DNA of 64,000 nt from Typha latifolia (taxonomy: Eukaryota > Streptophyta > Magnoliopsida > Poales > Typhaceae). Below are positions 23,948 through 38,800 of this stretch, piece by piece (the stretch's first letter is position 1; every line of letters starts with the position of its first letter). A model generated the notes under the pieces. The model made no database searches. It was not told the DNA's origin and saw nothing but the letters and a program-made list of their open reading frames with translations. The position numbers and the translations under genes are program-made. The stretch lies in NCBI GenBank assembly GCA_019914945.1, contig CM034104.1, forward strand, positions 126,501 through 190,500. Reading direction: 5' to 3'.

Positions 23948-24070
23948 AATTGCACACTCCCTTCGCAGGCATTATCCTGTTCAGGTTCAAAGGGACTTTC
24001 TCAGCCTGTCCTGCCACATTTAGGCCAGATGACCCATGTTGTAGCAGATACAGGCACCCCTGGTGCAATT
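23948..24070 (-). promoter_or_regulatory. TPP riboswitch aptamer A (stop-proximal copy)
   Basis: A complete TPP aptamer on the THIC-sense strand. P1 is a perfect eight-pair helix (AATTGCAC with GTGCAATT). Then come CAGGGGTGCC, a long plant-type P3/P3a arm (GCCTGT with ACAGGC, then CTGC with GCAG), GGCTGAGA (23999-24006), AGTCCCTTTGAACCTGA, the P5 hairpin CAGG-ATAATG-CCTG (23966-23979) and GCGAAGGGAGTG. It matches the known plant THIC 3' aptamer closely. In plants, TPP binding to the single described aptamer exposes an upstream 5' splice site, giving long, less expressed THIC RNAs. About 1.2 kb separates it from the THIC stop codon. Confidence 0.97.
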
Positions 24071-24137
24071 TTTCATTACTAACAAACCCAGGAAGAATCA
24101 AAAGGAATCACAGAAGAGTAATATTGCATAAAAGTAC

Positions 24138-24143
24138 TTTATT
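24138..24143 (-). terminator. AATAAA poly(A) signal just upstream of aptamer A
   Basis: AATAAA on the THIC-sense strand, 68 nt before aptamer A. In the plant THIC model, RNA processing between the regulated 5' splice site and the aptamer gives the short, stable mRNA, so the position fits. A second AATAAA-like site (CTAATAAAAT) lies at about 24618-24627. Confidence 0.45.
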
Positions 24144-24420
24144 ACAGATGACAGAATAAGCAGACGATTGACAAACAAGAGAGTAAGGTAGAAGGTTTTT
24201 TTATTTTAAGTCATAACTTCTTACCAAAGGCCCATTCTAAGGAGTATTATCTCAGAACTTCTAGTGCTTCTTGACAGTCCAGTTCTTTTCTGCTCCCAGG
24301 ATTTATATACCTAAATATTCCTGCATGAAAGATGATAGTAACTGGATTTCAGAGAAGTTACTCTCTTGCATGAGAAGAAAAAGTTATAAGAACTTTTAAG
24401 AATGTATTACAGTAGTCTCA

Positions 24421-24551
24421 GTACAGAGTTACAGAAAGTAAGTATTCAACTAGTGCGGTATAGAGTTACAGTAGTAAGTATTCAACTAGCTGGGTAGAGT
24501 TACAGAAGGTAAGTATTCAACTAGCTCGGTACAAAGTTACAGTAGTAAGTA

Positions 24552-24553
<2 letters not shown>
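24421..24553. repeat. ~36-bp minisatellite in the THIC 3' region
   Basis: Three full and one partial copies of a unit reading approximately gtacagagttacag...aagtattcaactagctcg. Units are 35-37 bp with small differences. It lies within the 3' region that would be intronic in long THIC RNAs. Confidence 0.85.

Positions 24554-24617
<64 letters not shown>
24553..24617. repeat. (CT)n microsatellite, (GA)n in THIC RNA
   Basis: About 32 uninterrupted CT units, directly abutting the minisatellite. In THIC-sense RNA this is a long purine GA run. Confidence 0.95.
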
Positions 24618-24619
<2 letters not shown>

Positions 24620-25108
24620 TTTATTAGGATGCAAATCATACTCCAAAAAAACAGAAAGCATGACAGCTTGATATGTCATTACCACAAATCATAACAATTT
24701 CAAGTACCATTACCACAAAAAAAGTCGTGATGTGTCAAAACTATATATAAGAACAAATTAAAGCAAATTGACTTTACTGTATTCAGTTGAACAAATTGTT
24801 TCTAAGCTGCACATCTGACTGTTTCTAAGCTGCACATCTGTTATTCCTCCAAGGTCAACTGCTGACTCTAATAGGATGTTCTTACTACATGCTAACCCAA
24901 TACAAGTAATGTCAAGTCAGAGTTTATATGGAATCTGCACACTTTAGTCAATCTAATCATATTAAAATAAAAATATAATCTGCTTCCATAACACAGAAAT
25001 GACACCAAGTTTCAGGTGTTGACATGGTATAAGGCAGGTGGCACACTTCAAAGTTCAAACACACCGCAGGACATAACCTGGAATGCCTTTGTGTGTGTGA
25101 GGTGGTGC

Positions 25109-25146
25109 AGGTGCTCCTGTACCATGTCAGTACTGAGCCAGCACCT
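25109..25146 (-). promoter_or_regulatory. Hairpin enclosing a candidate regulated 5' splice site
   Basis: On the THIC-sense strand AGGTGCT (25146-25140) and AGCACCT (25115-25109) form a perfect seven-pair stem. The 24-nt loop contains ACATG|GTACAGG, a plausible donor with GT at 25122-25121. It lies in the 3'-UTR exon just after the stop-proximal intron, where plants place the TPP-regulated donor. Identity as that donor is inference. Confidence 0.5.
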
Positions 25147-25186
25147 AAATTCAGGCACATAGATGTCAACTAGTTGAGCTTTCACC

Positions 25187-25292
25187 CTGCAAATGTTCTA
25201 GCAAATAGCAAGGACTAATTCTTGAGATACTCTCATATACATATCAATGAAGAAGCATACATGCAGAGAAAAATAAGAGTTCAACAACTAAC
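25187..25292 (-). other. THIC: 3'-UTR intron of THIC next to the stop codon
   Basis: The sense strand reads TGA-AG|GTTAGTTG, so a donor lies two bases after the stop. The acceptor is TTTGCAG|GGTG, giving a 106-nt intron. A stop-adjacent intron is a known conserved feature of plant THIC; the junction is too close to the stop to be expected to trigger nonsense-mediated decay. Confidence 0.8.
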
Positions 25293-25294
25293 CT

Positions 25295-28931
<3,637 letters not shown>

Positions 28932-29704
28932 CTAGAAAAAATAATAATGCCGAATGATGCATAAATTATATAAACATGTATCAAGCACGTCGAACTATGT
29001 ATACAAAATATGACTGGATAAAAATTCTTGAGAGAGCTTAAAAGGAAGAGAGTTATGTCGCACACGCATGTCAACTTTGAATAATTCTTCAACACATTAC
29101 AGAAATAATGAGCTGAAAATGGGGATTTTTTTTAAAGAAACCTCACCCAGTAAATTGAGAAGCAATCAAATTATTAGTAGTTTTTACTTGCGAAAACTTT
29201 CATATAGAGCATCTGCCTCCTCCAAGTTTGACATGATAAAATAAATTCTTCCAAGATCGTTCTTTGTGGCGCCAATGTGTCCTTCCACAACTTCATATGG
29301 ACCACGAAAGGGGGAGAAAAAACTAGTTTGATATCACATTATCGTTGTTCAGAGTTTTCGATTCACCAGTGTGACCTGAAACCTTATCTCTGAGCTCAAA
29401 ATTTACTGTAACTTCTTCAATGAGACCCTCATCTACACCAAAAGGACGATTGCGTCCTTATTGAGTTATCTCCATAGTTTAATCATCGTTTGCGTATTAT
29501 TTCTTATACAAATGCATCAATCAAAATACGATAACTGATGAGAGCGCACCGTCTTCATATTAGAGAACAGCAAATCGTTGCAACACGTATTCTACATCAG
29601 AAATGTATGACCAAATAGAAGTTTTTTTATAGAAAAAAGGAAGAGAAAAGATACAGAGAAGACTATGATCGCAGAGAGATGGATGGCGTCCAGATAAAAG
29701 GTAC
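28932..29704 (-). other. THIC: 5'-UTR intron of THIC
   Basis: The donor GCATAG|GTACC follows a short leader, and the acceptor TTTTTTCTAG lies ten bases before the start codon. It is 773 nt and AT-rich. Splicing is inferred from consensus only. Confidence 0.65.
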
Positions 29705-29784
29705 CTATGCTCTTTCTCCCCGATCAATCTTATCGCAACCGGATAGCCCTCGAACGAGTGAGTGAACGGGGAGGAAGACGGAGG

Positions 29785-29792
29785 TATTTATA
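29785..29792 (-). promoter_or_regulatory. THIC: TATA box of THIC
   Basis: Reads TATAAATA on the minus strand, placing the transcript start near 29755-29765, just upstream of the leader exon that ends at 29705. Confidence 0.7.
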
Positions 29793-30024
29793 GGCCTTCG
29801 CTCTTCCACACTATCGATTCTCCCGATGGGAACCTCTTATTGTCACCCGTGGTTTTCCTTATTCCGGCTTCGTTTCTTTAGCCCGCTGGTTCATACACCC
29901 TGAGCGGCTGGATCGATGGGTAGGTTGTTCATTGGACGGTTGATATGACGTGGAGGATAAGAGTACCGAAGATGAGGAGTAAGTGTATCAAAAGATATTT
30001 GGCGAAAAGATGCCCACTCGGAGG

Positions 30025-30033
30025 AGATATTTT
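30025..30033 (-). promoter_or_regulatory. THIC: Evening element (AAAATATCT) in the THIC promoter
   Basis: An exact nine-base evening element read on the minus strand, about 235 nt upstream of the TATA box. Clock factors of the CCA1/LHY/RVE group bind this motif, and Arabidopsis THIC is known to be clock-controlled through such promoter sites. Confidence 0.6.
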
Positions 30034-32842
30034 TGGGGCAAATACTTCTATACACCTTTAAAAATTATAATATTAATCTAACGGCTATAATAGTCAGTTT
30101 TTATATTCGGTACCAATTTCAAAATCACGTTACATAAGAAAAAGAGTATATTAGTTAAGAATATTAATTACGTGTGCCTAACTTTCTAATTTTCTTGTTA
30201 TACCCTTTAAGATCTTAATCATTAAATATTCATCAAAGTAATTGATAAACAATTAATGGTACTGAAGAAGCGCTCTACACATTTTGTTTTCTTCCGTTAA
30301 GATTTCTCTCTTAAATATAATTATGTCTTAATTATAGGAGATATTATTTAATATTAAATAATTTAAATTTGATTATTTGGAGATAAACTTCAATTTAAAT
30401 ATAATTCTCTATCTCTATCTATTAAAATTTAATTTAAATCAATCTTAAACTAATAGGAGATATATGTAAATAATAAAAAATAATTAAAAAAATAAAATGT
30501 AATTAAATTTTCATCAAGTTAATTATAAAAGACATTAATACCCTTATTTTGATATATATACATTACTCTCAGTTAATGATATATATGTCTTTTACTTAAT
30601 AAAATATTAAGATAATATAATTGTTAAAAAATAATGTGCAAGATCATATATCTAAAAAAAATTACCTGCTGAACCGGTAATATCTTTCATTCCTATTATA
30701 CGCTTAAAAAATCTTAACTGTTAGATCTTCATCAAATTGATTGATAAGAAGAAACCCTTTTTTTTTTTGTCTATTCATTGTTTTGTTTTATTAGGGAGAG
30801 GTGGAAAAATTTTATATCCCAAAAAGTTTTTAAGTCATTTGATTGTCAACGTCGTCGTCTTCTCTCTTCCTTCCCTCCTCCTCCTCGTTCCTTCATTTTT
30901 CTTTTTGCCACAGGGTTGTCGGAGTGGATAGCTCTAGGAGCCTCTTTCTCCTCCCTCCCGTTCCAACAAGGATATAATATATCCTTATAAATGTGAAATT
31001 ATTTTCATATCCATTGTACTCTCCAATTCTCCTTCCACCAATATGAGACTAGATCGACCGCTCTCCTTCAAATCTTATTTGAAAATTATTTTATGATCAC
31101 CAAACTACTCTCATTGTCTCACGTAGTCATTCAGTTTTTGGGTGGAAGAGCTACCCCTTCCTTATGAGTCAAGAAGACAAACAAATCCCTGAATCAAATT
31201 CCAGGGTTTGGCTCCAAAAGTTGCATCGTGTCGTAATAATCTTGTCCTAATGGTTTCAAAGAGATTAGAAGATCTATCCAACGATATATGTTATCTTTTT
31301 TCACTTTTCTCTATATTTTTTCCCATATTATATTTTCCCATATTATATATAATATGTGGAGTCGAAGGCAATGGGGAACTGGGCATATGATCAAGCAAAA
31401 TTTGAATCCAAAAGCAAATTGGGTAGGTTGGGCCTGGTCGGATCCACACATAGAAGACCATATAAGAACCTCGATCCAACTATGTTTGGTCCTTTTCTTT
31501 TCGGCCCAGTATGATTCTACCCTATAAAGAAAGGGTCCATCTGTCAGGTTTTGTTTGTCGAGCAGGCATGATTTGCCAGCATATCTACCAGCAAATAAAT
31601 GTGAAAAACTTCATCAACAATAACTTTCTCTTCTCCATTTTCTGTAACTCCAGATTGTCTGAAAAGGTAAGCAGTGCCATTGGATGGATAATTTTACTTG
31701 GTCGCCACTGCGCTTTAATTTGTTCAGGTTTGGATGCTCTTGGTTATTGGATTTTGGAAACTCTTGCAACAAATTAAAACTCAATCTTATTTATTAAGAT
31801 TGAGTTTTATTATCAAAGTAAACAGAGAGCCTAAGTGCAAAGTGCAACCTGTACCGGGTGATTGATTTCTAATATTTTTTTTTAATATTTAAGAGCCTAA
31901 AGATTAAATATGAGCTAGATCTAGACTTAATTGTCATCAAATTCTAGTCAACACATTATATCAAATTTTACATTTTAAATCGTGTGTATCATCAAATTAT
32001 TGTTCTAAACTAAATATTATTAAACTTTCGCTCTAAATTACAGTGCCATTGAGCTATTTCTTTAAATTATTGCATAATCGAGCTATCAATCGAATCAAAT
32101 TAAAACTTTAAACTAAAATTTTAAATTATTAATTAATTTATTCTGTAATATTTATTTGAGTTTAGAGCTAGACCGTTACCTATTAAAAAAAGTTGGTTTG
32201 GCATCGATCCTGACACTGTGCCATGTCATCAATTGAAAGGTGGAGCCTCCCTCGCATAAGGGAGAGGATCCTCTGCGTGCACAGATACCTCCTGCGTGTA
32301 ATACTTGGCAGATTCATATTAGTCGCCAAGTAATAGTTGGAAAACCAAACTTGTCCCCTCCTATGGAAGACTGCCAAGTATCCAGCGATGTGAGGTCCTG
32401 CAGCCGTGGATGCAAGGCATCGGCTCCTCTCGGATTTACGTCTTTTATCTGGCAATGACGTGGAATGTTCAAAATGAGTTATTGTTGCTGACGATCCGGA
32501 GCTGGGGACCACGCAGTAGTGGTGGACGATGACGCGGACCGGATGTGGAACCCCCATAAAGCATGGTTCATAACGCTGCCTCAAATCCGTATTCGTCCGC
32601 TTATAACCACCCGATCCCTTCAATCATTCTTTCATCCGCTCTTCCTAATCTCTCCTCTCCTCAACTTTCTCTCCAGTTTTCTTTAAAGAAAAGAAAAGAG
32701 AAAATTATCCTCCGTCTTATTGCTTCGATCCGGCGCCGAGGAATCGCTGCCTCTTTCTGGTTTTCGATCTCGAAATCATCAAAGCTCCCCACGATCGAAG
32801 TTTTTGCAGATCGGATTCAAGGATACTTTTGCGCAGAAATCG
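30034..32842. other. AT-rich intergenic and promoter of the 709-residue gene
   Basis: 30050-30750 is very AT-rich without genes. A palindrome lies at 31775-31809. 31860-32170 is AT-rich and repeat-like. From about 32600 the sequence becomes pyrimidine-rich and leads into the transcribed leader of the plus-strand gene. No coding gene is supported here. Confidence 0.5.
31775..31809. repeat. Perfect inverted repeat (14-bp arms, 7-nt loop)
   Basis: TAAAACTCAATCTT, loop ATTTATT, then AAGATTGAGTTTTA. A stable hairpin in either strand. No transposon ends or gene are attached that I can see. Confidence 0.95.
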
Positions 32843-35800
32843 ATGGCTTCACCGAGAAAGGAGGGTTTTGCGAAGGACGAGAGGCCTGGGGACTCGGATC
32901 GACCTCTCAGATCCGATGCGGGAGAGGAATCGACGGAGGCCAAGGAATCGAGATCATCTAGGCCTTCGGATGCCGCCGGTAGTAGCGGAGGCGGCGGGAG
33001 TGACTTCGCCGAGAGGCTACGGGATGCTCTCCGAGGTGAATCGGATGGCGATCTGTTGCTTGAGCACACGGATGGGGAGAACGTACTGATGCAGTGGCTC
33101 CGAGCACTAGATCTGCAGGTTCTCGGCGCCTGCCGTGCCGACGAGAGGCTGCAGCCTCTGCTCAAGCTTAATGTTTCTAACGGCGCTGCGGAAGACCGAC
33201 TCATAACGCAGCTAAGCCAGGTGCGTGTTCCAATTTCTCATTCGAAAAGGTTTCGTAAGAAAACTCGATTTAGTTCCTTACTTCATAATTCATATTCATC
33301 TTCTGTATTGTTTGATGATATTTAGCCCATCTTTATCCTTCCCGATAGAAAATACGAGTTTAAATGCAAAACTCGATTCGAAAGGGTTTCATGTATTTTC
33401 TTGATATTAAGTTTTGTTATATTGTATTTGAGTCGTGAAGAGTTTAGTGGCTTTAATTAATTAAAATACAAGTTCCGAATTAAATGGGTAATTATATCAA
33501 TAATATGAAAATAGAGTATCGCTAATTGAATTGGATGAGGCACACGGTGGTAGTTTATATGGTTATGAGGTAATACATATTTTAGAAAGTCCACCTATAG
33601 TTAATTTATTCCCAACGTTTACTTTTAAGACTTGACTAAAAAATATTTTCTTTAATTGACGCCCTTTTCTTTTTCTTTCAAATGCTTACCCCTGATTGTG
33701 TTTTATCTATGGCCAGCACTTTGAAGTAGCAGAAATTGGGATGTTAACAAGGTGCTTGTGTATTCCTCTTGTTTCTATGCGAGTTGGGAAGGTCAACAAG
33801 AAGGGGAACCTTTTATGCCCAACCTCTATTAGGTAGTTCACTTAATTTTGCCACAATCTGCATATTCTCGTTTATATGTGGTTTCTTGGTATGACATCAA
33901 TGTATACCAGAGAAATTATCTCGTCAATATATTCTGTAGTGATTTGAATTATATATTACTTCCATTTTTTTTTTTTCATTCTGTTTGTTCATGGAATACC
34001 TTTTTTCTTTCACTGTAAAACACATTAGCTCACCTCTCCTTATTCATTTAGCTTATAATTAGTTGTATCCTATTGTAGCATAAATGAACACATGAAAAGC
34101 ATTGATTGAGGGGGAATTCTAATTAATTTATGATTGATGAACAGAAGAGTGTTTGTCGTGATGATTTGTCTGTATTGGTCACAGTTTCTCTAATGGATAT
34201 GAGATGGCAAGTGTTGTTAGTTTTTTGCATTACTGTTGTTTCTTGCAGAAATTCTCTTTTATTACTTTTCAGGTTAGTCCTCTTCAATTTCTTCTACATT
34301 TGACATCATTGCTTTTTCTTTTTAATGACTATGAAAACCTTTCTTATGGAATGAACTCTAGGCACATTACTATGCAGGTTAGCTCATTACTTTCCGGTGA
34401 CTTTTCTGGCAGGAAAAGTGATTAGTTTATCTCTTCTAGCTTAGTTTTGCAAGTATATAGTTTAATAATCTGCATAAAGGTCTGTAACTCATATGTTGTG
34501 AAGAATAAGTGTGCACATAGTTTTACTGGTCTATAGAGTAGTGTCAACATTGGTATCAGATAGATAAAGAAGGAGCATTATGTGATTGTATCATTTGTTC
34601 AGTTTTATCTTTCTCCTTTGTTACAGAACCCTCCTTTTATATAACCTTTTTTTGTTCACAGTTTCACACTAATTGGATATTTATTGGAGGTGACAAAACA
34701 ATATTTGTACTCAACATTGAAAAGAATATATGCATATCAACATCCATTTTCCATAAGGGACTTGATTAGAACAGTGGATTAATTTAGCGTTTGGGAAATT
34801 TTGGGATCTGTTGTTGTACTTGAATTTTGTTAAATAAAATGTTAAATGCCAATTATTTTGGATTCTGAGGTTAGATTTTCTTTAGAGTTCTGACATTCTG
34901 CTTTGGAGATGCTTTTCTCAAACAAATGTTTAACTAGCAAATTCAATGTAGTTGATATGGAAGATGGGGGCGGACAACATATAATCAGTTTATTTCTTTA
35001 GTCTTTGTGGTTAGAAAGGTGTAATAACTGTTCTTTTTTTTACTGTGAAGCCATGCTGAGATAGATATGTATACATGGAGGACTTCGAACAATGTTAACG
35101 GTCTGGTCAAGTTGATGAAGGGCCACTTGTCTCATGGATAGTTTGAATAGTAGTATTGAAAAAGTGAAGAAACTAGTTAGGCACAAATCCATTGGTGCAA
35201 GTTTTCTTGCCAACAGGGCATAGCGTTAACCAACTTAATATGTAATCTGTTATCTTCAAGTAAGGGCGTGGTCAGATAGGAGTTGCATATAAACCTTTTT
35301 AGCAAACCGAGTAGCCAATGATTTTTTAGCGCAATATGCCTTTTCTTTTTTACTTTTTGCAAATTGCCACCAAAGCCAAGTTGTGCTCCATACATCTGCC
35401 TTAGTTTATATCTGTCCCTTGAAACAGGACAGCATCGAGTGAAGTCCCAGTAGCATCGAGTTGGATCCACTGTTACTACTGATAAATTGCTCAATGAGTG
35501 TCAACTTAATTCTAAATGCTTGTTTTCTTCACAGAAGACATATCCTGTTAGATCCATCCCCAGTTAGCTTATCTAAGAAGATATACTTCATGTTCTGCAT
35601 TTTTTAGACCAAATTTCGTGTAACCTAGATTCTTACCTAGAACTACTTTTGCAGAACAATATCAATAAGTCTATGTCATAGGAGAAGCGGTAATGAAACT
35701 GTTTCCCTTGTTGACATACATATTCATAATTAATCGAGTTATGGGGTTCATCCTACTTTCTTTTGTGCATCACTTTCTTGGCAGCTGGTTGGTTAATTCT

Positions 35801-38800
35801 CTCTTGCTGTCCTACCAAATAAATTGCCTTGCATGCTATTTAGATATACCTTATTTTGATCACTGTAAGATGTACTTTTACTTTTGTAGTTTCCCATAGA
35901 TGTCAATATAGATTGCTTATCTAGAAGATCAAAAATTTTCTTTCTTGGATAAACTGTTGCAAAATATCCAGATCTATAATTGACTATTTTCAGTTATCTA
36001 GAATTGGGGCTATTACAGGGTTGAGGTATTGATGCATTTGGAAATTTTGATGTTGTTGTGGCCTCTCTTATAATCACCCCATCAGTTATGTTGGTGCTAT
36101 ACTTTTTTACTTAGTAGGATTTGTTGGCTTTTATTACCACTATCATACTGCTTAGGAGGAGTTACTCAGTAAACTTTACTAACCGGATTTAAGTTCATAT
36201 AAAATTTTCTGGCTCAAAACTTGTACCCTACATATGCTGCTGTTAAAATGATTGCAGGATTCTTTCATCTTTTTAGTGATGGCACTGTTCATCCCTCCAA
36301 ATAAATATGTCTTTTCATTTGTAGGTAAAGTGGGCGTGTGTGATATCTGTTAAGATCTCTGATATATGAGGAAATAAAAGAAGGTAGTTTCTTTCATGGC
36401 CTTGTGGTATTCTGCTACGTATCATGATGTCCGTCGATATCTTGTTCCGGTATTAGATAGGTTTAGACCATTAATACTGATACTATTAGAAGTTTTAAAT
36501 GCACAGTTTTTGGATGATCAGTTGAAACCTTATGTTATATTGTTTCATGCCTATATTTACCTTTTTCATATGTTTACAATAGTATGATGTGGTACTTATA
36601 TTATTGTATTATGTCATGGTTTGCAAGCTCATAGTTGTAGGTCTGTGCTGATTTAATTCCAGCTCGTCTTTATTACCTAAGCTCCATGCCTCCTTAAGGA
36701 TATAATTGGTGCAGAATGCTGCTTTGGTGTTAGTTACTTACAATTGAACACTTGTGGTGGTTAAATAACTGTAGCCTCAGAGGCTAAGACAACCTGATAA
36801 TTGACAGATTTCGCTTTTTCGCTGCATGGCCTTTTCCCATTAAGTTTGATGGTAAGTAAAAAATGGTTGATCTTTATATTTTCTCAAATTGATAATTGTC
36901 ATGCTGAGGAATTCAATATATTCTGTAATTCTCACAACTGATATCTGCCTAACAGTTGGCAGATCGATTGTATTGATAATACTCATCAGATGCTGTAACT
37001 TTTTACTAGACTTGTAATCATCAACATAGATATCCTAAAAGAATACACACATTGACAAAGTAAAAGACGATAGTTGTTGAGGGAGCATGGATAGTGTTAC
37101 TTTCTAATCTTCGGAAGGTCTCTGGTTTTCTGATATTATATGCCATGTCAAGGGATAGTTTCATCTATTAACCTTCCAAGTTCCAACAATGGTAATGCAT
37201 GCAAATCCTTAGTGAAATTATTAGTCAGCTCGTAATTTTGCAACAGATGTTTGCTCAACTGATACAGAACTTTTTTTAGTCTGTTGTGTGTGGTGCTTTT
37301 CTTTCTGTGAAGAGTTACTATCTTATGTTCAGTTTATCTACTTTTGAGTTTATCTGCCTTCATTATTCTTACAAAACAGTCATATTGTAATTATGATGTA
37401 TTGTTTGAATGGCTACTGATTGCATCATGCTTTTGCATTGATGATGCCTTCAAAATTCTTATTTACCTCCTCTTGTTGATCAGGGGGTGCTTAAATCTCA
37501 CTCTTTTGCCTTCGTCCAATATGCGGATTTCGTTTATCAGTGATGATGGTCATACTGAGCGACTGGCTTTAGTGAGCAATGGCTTAGAGTACTCTGAGGT
37601 GATTATTGAGGAAATTCCAGCTGATAGTTCAGGTCGTTCATTCCAACTCAAGCTTTCTGGATCCCAAGTTTTCTACTATTGGTGTTCAGAGAAGTCAAAG
37701 CACTATGGCATGGAGTTGCTTGTGGAGGTTTTTACCTTTAATTTTTAAATAAATTTACCATTTTGATCTCATCATGAAATGCCTGGACAATTTTGCTTTT
37801 GTGATTAACAATTTTACTTGAGTATTGTTCTCATGCCTACTTTCCTGTTTACTTGTGTCTTTCAATTGTATATTCTTGATTTCATGATGATAAAGATTTC
37901 TGTGCCGAACAAATTGTTTCCAGGTGAAATTAGCCTTTTGAGAGGGATCAAAATAGCAAGGAATCGGGTGGGAACTAAGTGTTGGCCAAAGTTGGGTGAA
38001 ATTGGTTGAAGTTGCCATAAGTTTGGTTAGAGCAGAAAGGGAAATGTAGTGACATGAAAGTTTATTTCTTTTCTTAGTTTCTTGATCTTTTGCACTTCTG
38101 CTTTGTCATTTTTCACTTAATTCTGAAATTAGAAATATGAACCTGCTCTATTCTCTTAGAGTTTAGAGGTCTATGAGTATAGCAATATGATGCACCAGTG
38201 TTTTGTGAATATTTGATCTAATTTGTTAGTACCTTCTTAGTATTATTCTTGATCTAATTAGTAGATGTGGTAACTGTTAGACTATTCTTTTTATGAGTGT
38301 AGATCTACAAGAATAACATAAAAGCCAACGGTAGAATTTCTACTAAGTCATAATTGTAAGTTTTCTTTTTATCTGGATCTTTGCCGTAATGACCATTCGG
38401 AAAATTTACTACTGTGACAACCTTTAGATGATATAATATTAATTGGACACACTATCTCTTTGTACTCTTACTATGGCGGATAGTATTTGGCATGGTGATA
38501 TTGCTTATTTAATACTGTAATCTTCTACAGTTAACTGAAAGACGAGCTATTTTTTTCAGCCCTTGTTTTAGTGCTAGTGCTTGTGTTGTTTCCTGCTCTC
38601 TGTATGTTATTATCTTTAAGAAACCTTACATGTTTCTTATTCTTATGTGTGGGCAGATGAAGGATCTACTTAAAAGGAGACCAACTATATCCCATCTGAC
38701 TGGAATTTCAGAGTCACGCCTTAATTCTTTTGGTACTCATCTCCAGGCTTATCTTCTTGGTTCGTCAAATTTTGTAGAAGTTAAATCTACTGCTTCATCA

